From NCBI RefSeq assembly GCF_000327385.1, contig NW_008706746.1, positions 3,855,107 through 3,919,106 of the forward strand: a stretch of DNA of 64,000 nt, read 5' to 3'. The notes under the pieces were generated by a model, which was given only the letters and a program-made list of their open reading frames with translations, was not told the origin of the DNA and searched no databases. Source of the stretch: Lottia gigantea (lineage: Eukaryota > Mollusca > Gastropoda > Lottiidae). Each line of letters starts with the position of its first letter. Within the stretch, counting starts at the first letter, position 1. The position numbers and the translations under genes were made by a program. Shown piece after piece: positions 1 to 18,467 of this stretch.

Positions 1-162
1 AAACTGCATAAATTTCCAAATACAATAAAATATTTTTTTTGTTACCAACCCTTACCACCAAATCTCCTAATACATAATGCGGATTGCAATATCAATCTCT
101 TGCATTTGCGCCATGTGTTTAGCTAAATATACTGGCTTAGACTAGCTAAATGTAAACATCCT

Positions 163-475
163 TGAAGGAACTGATGCGCCATTTCACGGACCGATTGTAC
201 CTTAGTCACAGGATTTTTTAGCTAAGCTAATCAGAAATAGTGTTCACAGCTCATCATCGAAATTTCCGCGTTTAAAAGTTTAAAAGACTACTAGTCATAT
301 TAAGTTACTTTGTGATATATAGAAAAGTCATAATAGAGAGTAAAATACCTAGTTTGAAGTATTTTTAAAGGAATCATGTGATTTTCGTACATTTCTAGTA
401 CTTTTGAAGACTTTTTACATATATTCATGACCCTCACCAACCCCAGGAAATGGCGAATCCGTCCCTTTAATAAAT
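163..475. repeat. MITE family A, copy 1
   Basis: Dispersed repeat of about 280-310 bp that recurs at about 12755-13050, 14985-15340 and 47166-47483. Shared landmarks in order are a 'ccttagtc-cag' block, a run of T then 'agct', 'gttcacagctca', 'tccgcgtttgaa', 'tatatagaaa', 'gaaggaattatgcgattt', 'acatatattcatga', and an end like 'aaatggcgaatccgtccc'. In the best-preserved copy (47 kb) the ends are inverted, 'aaagggac' against 'gtcccttt', which suggests a non-autonomous DNA transposon. No coding capacity is visible. The left boundary of this copy is uncertain by tens of bases. Confidence 0.6.
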
Positions 476-484
476 CTGGTTATA

Positions 485-705
485 GCATCGTCACACCGGG
501 CTGCGACCATTTACATTCTTACGGCGACTAAAATGAACTTGGTCGCGGTTCTTACAGCGTCTTAATTACGCGTGTACTGCGCTTTTATACCGCTCTAGGA
601 GGTATTACAACCTTTAACACGACTCGATTTCATGGCGTATCAACTCGTTCCAGAACAGATGGCTGAGCAGTTAGAACGCTTTTTCAGTGTGACGGGGCCA
701 CTACA
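485..705. repeat. possible small MITE, GC-richer than its flanks
   Basis: Ends carry a short inverted match: 'cgtcacaccggg' on the left and 'gtgtgacggggcc' on the right. The interior is clearly richer in G and C than the flanks. A similar GC-rich patch ending in the same 'gtgtgacggggcca' lies at 49890-49910. The family is not recognised and the match is short, so this is tentative. The rest of 1-1669 outside this and the MITE copy is AT-rich sequence in which I see no gene. Confidence 0.3.
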
Positions 706-1669
706 CGGTATTAATCGTGATCGAGGCATACTGCAAATTACTAATAAACCTTTCTTGGCCTTCGAAACAGAACTAAACTTCAATTTTCATTTTTAAGCTC
801 ATTTTTCTTAAATTGAATAACATTATGCTAACTTACATTCTTCTATCATTGCAAGATAAAGTTTACATTTTAAATGAAGATAACAAATATATTTAAAAAA
901 AAAGATATTTGACCCAAAGAAAAAAAGAAAGTAAACTGAATCGATAAAATTTACTATTCTACATCTTTAACTATATTGAAATTATTTACAAAGGAATCGT
1001 CAGAAAATGACTTGTGGAAAAAATATCTTGTGGACGGACAAAATGGCTGTTATTTTTATTTTTTATTTTTTTGATAGAGAACAGGAACTGACGTGAAAAA
1101 TATGTAGTGGTAATACCAAACCTTTGTTCGTCCGTCGGTTCATGTTATCGATTAGAATATCTTTGCGTTGATATAAATAAGATTTTTTTTTGATAATTTA
1201 GATTGTACAAAAATAATTGATCATTGAAGAATTGAAACTTAATTTGTAACTGAAGCGTCAGTAGTTCAGCAAATATCACACAGGATTATTGTTTTCTTTA
1301 TTTATAAGTAATACCCAGGGAGATATAATTAAAGAAACGAACTTGGTATTAACGTAAGTTCATAAATGAAGAAAGTCATAATGCAAATCAAATCCAGAAC
1401 ACGAGTTCTAAAGCAAATATTTTGTATGACGCTGTAAAACTGACGTATGACATCGCGAACAAACTGCATAATATCTTCCAGTTTTAAACAATACCTTTCT
1501 ATACCGATTCGCGTTTAGAATTGTTCAGAAACGCCTCTCAGAAAACAACTATCTCGGATGTAAAAGTGCATTTTGCCTTCAAGTGATCGACAATCTATCA
1601 AAAATTGAAATTAATGCACCCTTAATCATATATGGTTTGACCAGAAAAATTAAGCAAAAATGTTAGATT

Positions 1670-4600
1670 TCAGTTTTCTACTTCAGTTAGTTGATTGATT
1701 GGTGGTAAAGGTGTGGGTGTTAAGCCTTTTCGTCGTTTTAATTCCTCCAACTTTTCACGAAGTTTGGCCTCTTGTCTCTGTTTATCTTTAGTCACCCTGA
1801 AAGGAAAAATAAATATCATTTGTACTAATGCTGATTTTGTCGCAGAACGACATGCAAGCCATTATCTGAAGAGTGATACACAAAACTCAAAGCCTTAAAG
1901 AATTTGTATGACTGCTTTAGTTTTGTTTTAAGAATAATTTGTAAATATGTGCAATCAAAATTTTACTTAATATAATCTGGCTTTACGCTATATGTTAGTC
2001 AAAATGTGACGTGATTGACAAATTCTTAACAATTAAGTGAACAAAATATCTTAGCCGATGCTGACTGAATGAAAAAGTGGGTTAAATTCTAAATTTGATA
2101 TAACTAGAGCAGTTTATTTTATGATATTGACTTTGATAAATTGTCAGAGTGCTGAAATATCACACAATTATACAGAAATAATCAATAAATCACAATTAAA
2201 CAATACATCTTATAACATAATAGCAACTATAACCTGTTTTTCCTGGTAGATATATCTTCGACACACAACCTTTACATTTATGAAATGAATCATAAGTTAT
2301 AGGCCACTTATTTTTTAAATTATCAGATATTTTCAGTGCCTAAAAGGGCGAAATGAAATATGCATAGAGATGAAAACATTTTTTTAAAAGATAATATTGA
2401 TGTCCTTTTTCAGCGTGGAATAGCTGATAGAAGGCTTGAACGACATTTAGATGCTGATTTTTGTATAGCTGATAGCTTGAACAATTTTAATTGGCGTGGA
2501 AATGAATGAAAGAAAGATGAAATCTAGACTAACAATGACAATGAACCTCAAAAGCAGGGCAACATTAACAACTATGATTGATAAAGCATTTTTTTTGTTT
2601 CAAATACCATATAAATCATTCATTCTTTTCAGCGAGACCTATTGTTTATTTCCCCCCGATCATTGTGTTACAGTAACGCATCAATGTTTCAAAACAATGT
2701 CCCTGACTTCATTGTCAAGATAAGAAAAGCCTCAGTAAGTATGAAGTATATTTTAATTAAAATAATGAATATTGTTTACATATTTCTGAAATTCCTATGT
2801 GACTTTTTACATGTTTTTGATTTAAAGAAGAATTATCTACAACCATACTACCCAAATTGTTTTTCGTGGCGAATGTTGATCAAACCATGAACAATGGGTT
2901 CAGGACATCAATAAGCACGCCCAGAACAACTTCGTTAAGTGTAATCTGGCACCAGTTTTATCAATTGTGTGTCTTGATCTGTTTAAGACTCGATAGCATT
3001 GCTTCGCGTAGATATCACACGGCCTGGCTTTACAGTGTCGTGTATCATGTCTTTAAAAATCGCTATATGTTCACTTCCGTATCCAGTTTTGAAAAAGCTG
3101 TCATTAAAACAATAAACGTTACTTTTCGACGTATAAGAAATTTAAAACCCTTTACATTATAGGAAGGATGTCAGATTTTTCACATGAAAAATGAAAGGAA
3201 GGTGCCAGTCAAATTTTTCGAAATTCAACCATGTATATGTACTTACAGTTTATCCATTTTTAAAGCTTCGTCTAATAATTCCATAGCACGTGCAGTTCTT
3301 TCTTGCTGACGTAATCGACGAGCTTCTCTTCTTTGTTCCAATCGTTCTGCTTGTCTTGCTCTTTCCTCTGCTCTTTGGGCGTCGGCTTTATCTAGATTCC
3401 TTAATATAGCTTTTGTTTCCTGGAAAATAAGTGACCAAATGACATTTTTTTATTCATATTTTTTAGGGCTTATTTGAGTAAACTTGAGTATGGTAATATC
3501 CATGTAATTTATTTGGAACAAAAGTCAGAAAGCATTCCAAGAATAAAGAATGGTACTGTTTTGGATGCTGCTTTCAATGCAAGCTCGCCTGTCCTACGCA
3601 GGGCGTTCTGTGCCTACTCATACCACTTCATTTCATACCCAACCGTTGATGAATTGAAGAAACTGAGATTGAAGTCTGTTAGTCACCTTAGGAAATAATA
3701 TTTTGAAGTAAAGTTACTCAATTAGGGTTCAGTTGAAATTGGAAATTACCTCTTCTAAGGATTTTGGAAGTGGGGGTGTGCCTGGTAGACTCTGAGTACC
3801 ATTTCTTAAAGCCCTAGCTGGTACAGGACTTCGACAGTAGTCTGCCAGTGTACCAGCACTCATAGAGGTAGGACTTCTCTCACTACCAGTAATACCCAAT
3901 TTTTTGTTACGTTTATACTCTCTAATGTTGATACTGTTTTCATCACCATTAGATATTCCAGACATCCTTGAACTTGAACTCAGTCTGGATTTGGTTCTTT
4001 CGTTTTCAAACCTTCTTTCAGCTGTAGTATAAAACATTACACTATATAAAATATAAGTAAATGTCCCTGATTCAGAGTTAAAGTCAGTTTAAAGAACTTA
4101 ACTTTCTTATAAGTTTCCAAAATTGCCAAATTTTTGTGATCATATCTTCCAAAATAAATTTCTATTAAGCCCTTTTTGTATTTTTACATAGGGCATCTAT
4201 AATAATGACCGGAGAAACAGAAGTTAGAGAGTAAATTTCAATGAAATGATAGTGAAAGAATATTGGACTATAAAGATAGACTAAATTCTTACCGAGCATC
4301 CGAGAAGCAGCTCTAAGTTGGTCTGAATCATCTTTATAACTTAAGGCAGTTTGTTGCATTTCATATCTACAGTCTTCTATAATATCTATGATTAGTTCTG
4401 ATTCTTGTTCATATAACTCTGATACGGTTTCCAGGAACAATTTCTGAAATAACGTAAGCTTGTTTTAAAATATCTTTAACCGTTTTACAGTATTTTCAGT
4501 TCTTCTAAACAGGCGGCGGATGGCGTCATAATACAACTGAAATATATGTATCTTAGAATGTTAATTTGAACCTAGAAGTAAAGATAGTCTAAACTTCTAT

Positions 4601-7600
4601 AGTATATTTTTCTTGAACGGATAGGAAACTCGACGTCGGATATTTATTCTGGGAGGTACTATGGACGGCTGATATTTGGTTTTATCAACCGGATAAATAA
4701 ATATTTAGATGACTGAGTCCCTTAAAGAAGTCTTTTTGATTCAGATGCAGTGATTTTTTGTAGAACAAAATCTGTATTTCATCGAGAGCTATTGTTTTCC
4801 ATATAGTGTATTAGTTGTTCCGATATCAATAATTCCCTATAGAATGAAAGAAAGTAGGTCAAACTTCACTCAGTCCCCAAAGACCAAAATACCAGCCACC
4901 CAAAAACCAGTAGAGCCGGGGTGGGCTCATATTCTTTTGAGCAACGGTTAAAATGACTAATGAAATCACAGCTGTTTAAATACAATATTCATTGAATTTC
5001 TTTGAAGATTGATCCCCTTAAGAAACTAATAATTTGTTATTTCACGTGTGTTTGTGTTTTCAGAAGAAATATTCGCTGAAGGCCGAAACATATCTTTTGA
5101 AATAAGGGAAATGAAAAACAATATATAATTCATATCGATATTGCTAAATAGTACTAAAACGTAAAATAAGATAGATTATGCCTGAAGTTAGTTTCTTGAC
5201 AGAAATTCTCAAGAACAACACAACATATCGATTGGTGGGTACAAATTCTGACTACTTGATTGTCATTGTGCCAAGCACAGGAACTATATTCAGTCATTTA
5301 GCAATGAATTATAGTTCTTATACAATAAATATATTAAGGATCAATGATGGCTCACTGTTATTGTGTCATAATCTGCCTACAAGATGGACACGATAATTTT
5401 GTATGAGAGTAAGTTTGTTCGGGTGTTTTATGAAAATGCAACAAAACACAAAAGAATATTATATCAGACGTTATTTTTAGATCAATTGTTGTATTTATGA
5501 ATGATTAATACTCAGTCATGTTTGAAATCGATTAGTGGATTCTATCATCTTAAGATATCATTGATTGTTAAACAGTACTTCATATACATGTCTTACAATT
5601 CTTTTCATTATTCATGTACATGTATATTTACAATTACTTAAACTGTAGACAGTATTAAACAGTACATGTCCAGATCATCAATTAAAAATCTGTATTCTTC
5701 GGCAGGTTAATACGAATGTAATGAATAAAACAGGATTGTCTTCTAAATGGGAATTTAAGCGTCAGTGATTTCTAAATGTCACTCTGTACAGAACCATCCA
5801 TACGCAAAACTAGCGCAGTGATCATAACGTGTAATGCATAAGATAATAAGCGTTATTACCTGGAATAAAATGCTATAAGTTGTAATATTTTGTTATATGA
5901 AGTCACTTTACAAGTATATTAATTAATCATTCGGGTTATTAACCTGCTTAAAAAGCAATAACATGATAAACTATGCCATTTACTAGCTTGGGTGCAGTCT
6001 TAATGCAAAACTTCAATTGTGTATTTGAACATGCAATGCGCCCGATAAAGTATGTTTTAACAAGCTTGCTAGTTCGTATATTATCAAATTTTCCATACAT
6101 GTAAAATATGAATTATCGTCATTACTGGCTTTCTTATATGTAATATTTATAATTAAATTATAAAACTAAAACCGTGGAAGGCGTTATGTAGAGAAATAAA
6201 TGAAAAATATCGACTGCGTTTGAGTTTTTCATAGTTTGAATTTCCAGCCAGCCCTTTTCTTATGTTGTCATTAAGTTTTCTAACGTGTAATGCAGCCTAC
6301 ATGTATTTAAGTTATTTTTTCTTCTGTCTTTCTTAAAGGTCATGTATTTGATCAGTTATGTTAACAAAAAAAAAAAACTTTTTCAAATGTTATGTATTTG
6401 ATCAGTTCATTTCATTTTTGCATGCCTGACGGGTAATTATCTGGCCTTACAATCATCACTGTTTACTAGTATAAAATGAATGATTTAATGTATTTCGCTT
6501 CTAGGAGAGTATCTTCTATAACACCTATAACTATTTATTTATAATCTTTCAAAGGCATATTAGAAGCACAGGTTATAGATAAATAGGACAATTTTATGGA
6601 TAGATACTTCTAGAATATTTATTATTTCAACGTTTCAATGTGGTTCTCACACCGTCATCAGGAATATAATTATTATATTCCTGATGACGGTGTGAGAACC
6701 ACATGGAAACGTTGCGAACTCGATTTAGCGGCCATCGCTTTGATATAATTCATAGCGAAAATAGACCAATTTCTCATCATTTTAATTTACCTGACCATTC
6801 CATTGAAGACCTTCTTATCATGCCTATTGAATCAATTCCTGACTCTGATCTTATCAAACCAAAAACCAAACGATTACAGAGAGAAAGCTACTGGATGGAC
6901 CAACTCCAAACAGTGGCTCCAAATGGACTTAACATCCAGCATGATAATCAAATGATTCCATTTGTTGCCACCTTTAATCATACAGCTGCCAAAACCTCAT
7001 CCATCGTCAAACAGTATTACAGTGAATTACAGAACAGATTTCCGAATGTATATACCAAACGACTTGTAATTGCCTATAAGCGCAATAAAAACCTTAGTAA
7101 TTTTCTGGTCCGTGGTAGACTCGATCCCATTGAATCCAATAATACTTGACCGCCCTCTCTATTTTCTAGCTCATTAAGTATAATATATTCTAATCCTTAT
7201 ATATAGATGTTTATCTTTTCAGAACCTATTCATACTCTTTTCTTTTAGAACTGGTAACAAGAAAACTTTCATATTATAGACTTTTGTTTATTGTAGATTA
7301 CTCGTGGTTGTTTTTTTAACTTAATACTAACTATGCTAACTTCACCTTATCTTGTATTGAACATTTATCTCTTTATTTGTGACCTTGGCCAGTGCTTTAC
7401 ATAGAAGTTTTTAGGAACTTCTTCACTCTTAACACCAATCTCGATATAATGATGGAGTCACACGGCTTGGTGGATTATAAGTTGCACTTATTGAACTATT
7501 TACTTAATCAAGGCTTGATAGATCGTACCAATATGGTTGATAGATTATAAAGTTCCACTTTTTGAACTAATTTATTTCTTCACTTAACTTGTAAGATAAA

Positions 7601-8316
7601 GTACAACACGGCTTGACTGATTATAAATTTGGACTTTTGGAACTGATTTATTACTTCACCAGGTTTGATAGATAGTACCAATATGGCTGATAGATTATAA
7701 AGTTGCACTATTTGAGCTGACTTGTTACTTCACCTATCTTGTAAGATAAAGTACAAAATGGCTAAACTGATTATAAAGTTGAACTACTTCGACTGACTTA
7801 TTACTTCACCAGGCTTGATAGATGGTGCCACTAGGCTTGATTATAAATTTGTACTCAAAAGACAATTTGTTGTTGCATTAATCTATATCAACAGAGCTTT
7901 ATTGATTAAAATGTGTACAACATGATCCTAAAGATGATGTCAATTGTCAATATGTAATAATTGTATTCAAAGAGCAATAAATAATCAGAAAAATTGTTTA
8001 GGAAATTAAATTAAATGTAAATTGGGATGATGAAGGTTAAATTTGATTACTTACATCAATGACCAGAAATAGTTATCTCTTCACTCGAATATGCAACTTA
8101 AAGGAATACTACCTCTTAGAATGGCTTCACTTATCCTGCTGTTGTGATCTCATGAAATTATTCCTAGTATAACTAAAGGCTCAACACATTTAAATCAATT
8201 ATGAAAAGATTTGAAAAGAACATATGGCCCTAAAAATATGGCTTACTTACCCTCATATCTGGTGATAGTTGTTTAAGTCTGGAACAAAACTCACCATTAC
8301 GTTGTAACTCATCCAT
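1670..8316 (-). CDS. coiled-coil protein, unrecognised, five coding exons (262 aa)
   Basis: Exons on the minus strand: 8316-8251, 4443-4293, 4021-3750, 3419-3247 and 1796-1670. Every junction is GT-AG and phases agree across all five, giving 263 codons including a TGA stop. The start is the ATG at 8316, before the sequence MDELQRNGEF. Residues about 20-75 look helical (ETVSELYEQESELIIDIIED). Residues about 75-160 are Ser/Pro/Thr-rich and probably disordered. Residues about 165-240 form a highly charged Arg/Glu/Gln coiled coil (RARQAERLEQRREARRLRQQ). The tail is proline-rich (LTPTPLPPIN). I do not recognise the family; centrosomal or ciliary coiled-coil proteins often look like this, but that is only a resemblance. 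Intron 1 is 3.8 kb and holds a Penelope-like fragment and a tandem array. Confidence 0.75.
6637..6705. repeat. near-perfect 34-bp palindrome made of two inverted hammerhead-like cores
   Basis: The arms 6637-6670 and 6672-6705 are reverse complements except at the outer edge, with one base between them. Each arm, read outwards on its own strand, has CTGATGA, then a short stem-forming stretch, then GAAACGTTG just outside the arm (6706-6714 on plus, 6636-6628 on minus). CUGANGA followed by GAAAC is the conserved core of the hammerhead ribozyme, which Penelope-like elements are known to carry in their terminal repeats. The plus copy runs straight into Penelope GIY-YIG coding sequence, so it is probably an end-to-end rearranged pair of element termini. 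Confidence 0.5.
6681..7149 (+). mobile_element. Penelope-like element fragment (GIY-YIG endonuclease C-terminal part)
   Basis: An open frame at 6703-7149 encodes 148 residues. They match the second half of the GIY-YIG endonuclease domain of Penelope-like retroelements: TRFSGHRFDI, then HFNLPDHSIEDL, then RLQRESYWMDQLQTVAPNGL, followed by the usual tail ending in KRNKNLSNFLVRGRL. No reverse transcriptase is present and the N-terminal half of the nuclease is absent, so this is a 3' fragment. It lies inside intron 1 of the coiled-coil gene, in the opposite orientation to it. The hammerhead-like palindrome abuts its left end. Family assignment is firm; exact boundaries are not. Confidence 0.75.
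7440..7860. repeat. degenerate tandem array, about 75-bp units alternating in two types
   Basis: Five diverged units, each with a core like 'gattataaagttgcacta' followed by 'gactgacttattacttcacc'. They are joined alternately by 'aggcttgatagatagtacca' or by 'cttgtaagataaagtacaa'. The alternation gives a higher-order period of about 150 bp. It lies 300 bp downstream of the Penelope fragment, in the same intron. It has no coding potential. Confidence 0.6.
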
Positions 8317-9559
8317 TTTGATTTGATTAGAAATGAACACAAGCTATATTAGATTTGTGAATTGTTCAAATAAAATTCTATTGATTCATCCACCGGAACA
8401 ATTTGTCAATAAATAAAATTTAGAAATTGTTTATGTCACAAATTCCAAGAGCTTAATCCTTTTGTGAAACTGAAATTTATGTCTTCAAGTTCCTGAGAAA
8501 AAATGTCGTCGCCTTGTGAATTGAGATTAAAATTTCCGATCAATATTCGAGTAGTTTATAATATCCAACATTTCAACTGCTTTTTTGTTTTGATTCGAAG
8601 AGACTTTAGAACTATGTCATCGTAATAATAATCGTTTTGTCTTTCCCAAGATTCCAATTACTAATCAATACGCTGAAAGTTATAATTTATTCATTTTCTA
8701 TTTTGAAATTCTAGTTTTTAAAAGAAGAACACATCCACCAAGTCTTTATTATCAATATATATGTTTATATACCGTCCTAAACACTTCAGTTACCATGGTG
8801 TCAAAGCTTTCAATTCGATCAATTAAGGAATTCAGCGATAGGACGGTACATACCAATGTCAATTGGCGTCGTTGTAGTCATGGTAACCACATTGTCATCC
8901 CGTTTGGAACCATTGACAGGAAGTTTAAAAGTAGTAGAATTATTACAAGAGAGCGTTAAGTAAAGTATCTATCTATGTACATTAGTAGCCAATTGAATGG
9001 TATTTTGTTATTCTGAAGTCAATTAACCTCGGTCACATATAGCTCTATATTTAGCAATATTTTTATATTCCAACACTTCCTTTATCGTCCAATGCTAATA
9101 CAAATGTTATCATAGCAGATAACGAAACGTCTATAATTAACGGAGAACAGTATGCATTCTTTGATCTTTTTACAACGATGACCTAATCTATATATAGTCT
9201 AAAACAGAGAAATAAAACAATGATCCCCGGCAGAGGTACCTTTTTCGATTCCCATGGATGGCATAATATATATATTTGCTTTCTCAGCTAACAGAGTTCA
9301 ATTTCAAACATGCTTATGGCTTTTCCTAATTCTAATATCCCCATCGTTTTAGACATTCTAAATGAGCTGTCTGTATGACTTTTCATAATGAAAATGACAC
9401 GTGGTTTGGTGACCTTATTGGTATCTTGATAATTAAACTATCTTTGTTGAGTATGAAGTGAATTGAGCACCTGTTGGGAATTGTGGATTTTATTCATTAT
9501 ATAGTTATAACATAAAATAATTAACCATAACCAATAATAAACAACACAGCAACAGTTCT
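8317..9559. other. intergenic stretch between the coiled-coil gene and the GH128 gene
   Basis: No gene is seen. It is the upstream region of the coiled-coil gene and the downstream region of GH128 (both minus strand). A small inverted pair, 'taccgtccta' near 8770 and 'taggacggta' near 8842, brackets about 80 bp and may be a tiny MITE. The rest is AT-rich and unremarkable. Confidence 0.5.
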
Positions 9560-10686
9560 TTAATGGGCTTTGTAATCGTCATAAAATTTCCCCAGCCGAT
9601 TCAATGTTGCCGAATGTCTATTCATTAAATCGGTAGAAGTATTGATAAAGGTTGTATTTTTGTAGAACCTTGTCACGAACCATGAATATCTTTCAATCAC
9701 AGGAGAGGCTTCCAGAAGCGGTAGAATCGACTGCATGTAATGAAGCTGTTCGTCTACGGTTTTAGCAGTATGGCACGCAAATTCTGTTAACCAGATTTTC
9801 TTCTTGAAATGATGTGACACCTTCTCCAAGGAATTTATCAACTCGTGAGGGTTGCAGTGATAAGCATGAACTGCTAGGGCGTCCACACGACAATTTTTAC
9901 AGCCGTTGAAAAACTCGGTAAACCAATGAATGCACTGCTGGGCTCTGTGACATCCAGCGACAGCTGGACTAATGAGGGTTTTACCAACAGATTTTCTTTC
10001 CACTTCCGGCCATAACTGTGCAGCTCTCTGTGGTGTCATATTGGCTTGACTCTTGACGTTAGGTTCATTGAAACCGAGAACATGTTTGGCTTGATTTGGT
10101 ACCGTAGATGTATTCATTCGAGCCTCACCCCACAGCATTGGTACATACTCTCCCCTTGGCGTATTGTGACAGTTATGGCGGTGGTGTTCTATTTGGTCAG
10201 TATGCCAATCGTACCTGTAAAATTAATGCAAACTGAATATAATATATATTAAAGATGGGTTTCCTTATTGTTATTGTCGATTAGAACACCTCTACTTTCT
10301 ATTCATATAAGAATTAGCATTTTCATTTTCATAAATATAAATAAACGAACTCATCTTTAACGCGCCAAACATGATGTGGTTAAAGAAATCGTGATCGTGA
10401 ACAGTCTTCTGACAGGCTAGGAATAGGAAGCATACTTTGCTGGAAACTAAAAAACTCAAGTTAGATTGGCGTGTAGGCCTACAGAAAACTACTTATCCAA
10501 GATTCAAAAGGTTATATAGCCCAATTATATCTAGTAAAAATAACCTTACCACCAACTGATGTCTTGGAAGGCATAAGTATCATTACAGAAATACTGACCA
10601 GGGCTCATACATATTCCTTTCTTTTGACTACAATTTATAAACCAAATTCCAATAGCAGTCAGAGTAACGACCAAACGAGCCAACAT
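9560..10686 (-). CDS. secreted GH128-type glycoside hydrolase (probable beta-1,3-glucanase), 263 aa
   Basis: Two exons on minus: 10686-10550 and 10214-9560, joined GT-AG in phase to give 263 residues and a stop. Residues 1-19 form a signal peptide (MLARLVVTLTAIGIWFIN), so the enzyme should be secreted. The body matches the glycosyl hydrolase catalytic core family (PF11790/GH128). ISWWYDW is the first barrel strand. GFNEPN carries the likely acid/base Glu96. DALAVHAYHC is an inner strand. KKIWLTEFAC carries the likely nucleophile Glu190. IERYSWF is a late strand. The length is that of a single catalytic domain with no binding module. GH128 enzymes cut beta-1,3-glucans, so a digestive or antifungal role is an inference. 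The intron shows this is a host-resident gene, not contamination. The family is best known from fungi, so ancient transfer is possible but untested. Confidence 0.88.
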
Positions 10687-12046
10687 GTTTGAGAGATAAT
10701 ATGTGTAGAACAGAGATAAAATATGGCCCTGTATTCTGTTTATCAATCCTAGCCTAGTTCCTTCAAAATTGAAACATTATGTAGTTTGGGAGAATCCAAA
10801 AAAAAAACTATCAAATTAACAAGAGCTTTGAAAACTTTGATGGAGCATTCCAAAATTAATGTATATCATGTGTATAATATGTAGCCTATTAAAGCGCCCA
10901 ACAGTCAGTCTTTCCATGTGGGATATCTCCTTTTATATTTAACAAAGTTTCCTTTTTTGTGTAACCAACTACATGGCGTTACCCGTCTTTATAAGCCTAT
11001 TCAAGATCAGTAAGGAGAACGCTAAACTCTTTTTAAAAAAAACATCAATTGTTATATTGCAAGAAAAATCATCCCTCATGGCCAATTAACACTGGTCGAT
11101 TTTTTTGAGGATTGTCAGTGCATTTAGTTTGTAAATTATTAAGATATATATTTTATTATAAACCAAACAGGCAAATTAAGCATAATTATTAGGCTAATGA
11201 TAACGAAATATTTTTACGGTTGCTCGAATTTTTTTTTATAGATAATCCATTTGGTCGTTTTGACAAACGCGTTCAGGGATCTGTTGCTCAGAAGGGTGAG
11301 CATACTGTGTCGATCAGGTCCCACTGTTATTATGCTGCAATGATAGGCCTACTATGTTTCATCAGTCCACTCAATCATCCTTCGTCTTCCCAGAAAACAA
11401 ATATGATTATGATTAGATATTAAACGTCAATATACAAGTCGTATTTAATAATTAAAAAATATGTTCAATGGTAATGGTTCATTATATTTGCATACTTAAT
11501 TAAGCGTGCATTTACAGGTCCATAACCATACGAATTATCGTATAGGCCTATAAATATAACTATAAACGAAATTGTGATACGACAGCAGTGAGAAAACCAT
11601 TGTTATCCCGCGTCATTGATTATATGTATGTTTTATACGAATCAAAAGTCGCTTAATACTGGGAAAATGTCTCATTCAATATTTAACCAAGTTTTAACGC
11701 AATCGTGAATTACTCCTACTTTACTTGTTACTTATGATCTCTTGTCACTTTTGCAATATCGCTAGTACAGGAACCAATATAGCATAGAAAATATTTCACT
11801 CAAATAAATTGTTAGCTATATGCCGAAGGATAATGTAGGACAGAGTATGTTGGAAAACAAAATTATAGATGTCCTGTAGTAATCAATTTAGTAATTAACT
11901 CCCTTCGTTCTCACGTGACAATTCTGCCTCGGTTTCGAAATTAAAAAACCAATATGGTTGCTAAATTTTGGGAATTTGCTGTCCGTGTAAATAGTTGAGC
12001 TTGTAATGCTATTTAAAAAGAAAAATCGTTTTATTCTTTACCAAGC
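10687..12046. other. divergent intergenic region, GH128 / STK11
   Basis: This stretch separates the GH128 start (minus) from the STK11 start (plus), so it must hold both promoters. A TCACGTGA E-box lies at 11911-11918, 129 bp before the STK11 ATG. No other gene, transposon or tandem array is recognised. The region is AT-rich with short homopolymers. Confidence 0.5.
11911..11918. promoter_or_regulatory. palindromic E-box TCACGTGA upstream of STK11
   Basis: TCACGTGA matches the core bound by bHLH-zip factors of the USF/MITF/TFE type. The same 8-mer lies 16 bp before the PTAR1 ATG (30137-30144), and CACGTGA lies between the Kelch and 535-residue genes (39761). Position and recurrence support a promoter role; binding is inferred only. 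Confidence 0.4.

Positions 12047-18467
<6,421 letters not shown>

Noticed and set aside
5178-5396. 72-codon frame starting MPEVSFLTEILKNN
   Set aside because: No homology recognised, inside an intron of the coiled-coil gene, and of a length expected by chance.
6706-6720. A complete plus-strand hammerhead with stem III 'gtt-gcg-aac'
   Set aside because: Bases after GAAACGTTG belong to the GIY-YIG coding sequence, so this pairing is accidental; the inverted copy shows the usual continuation.
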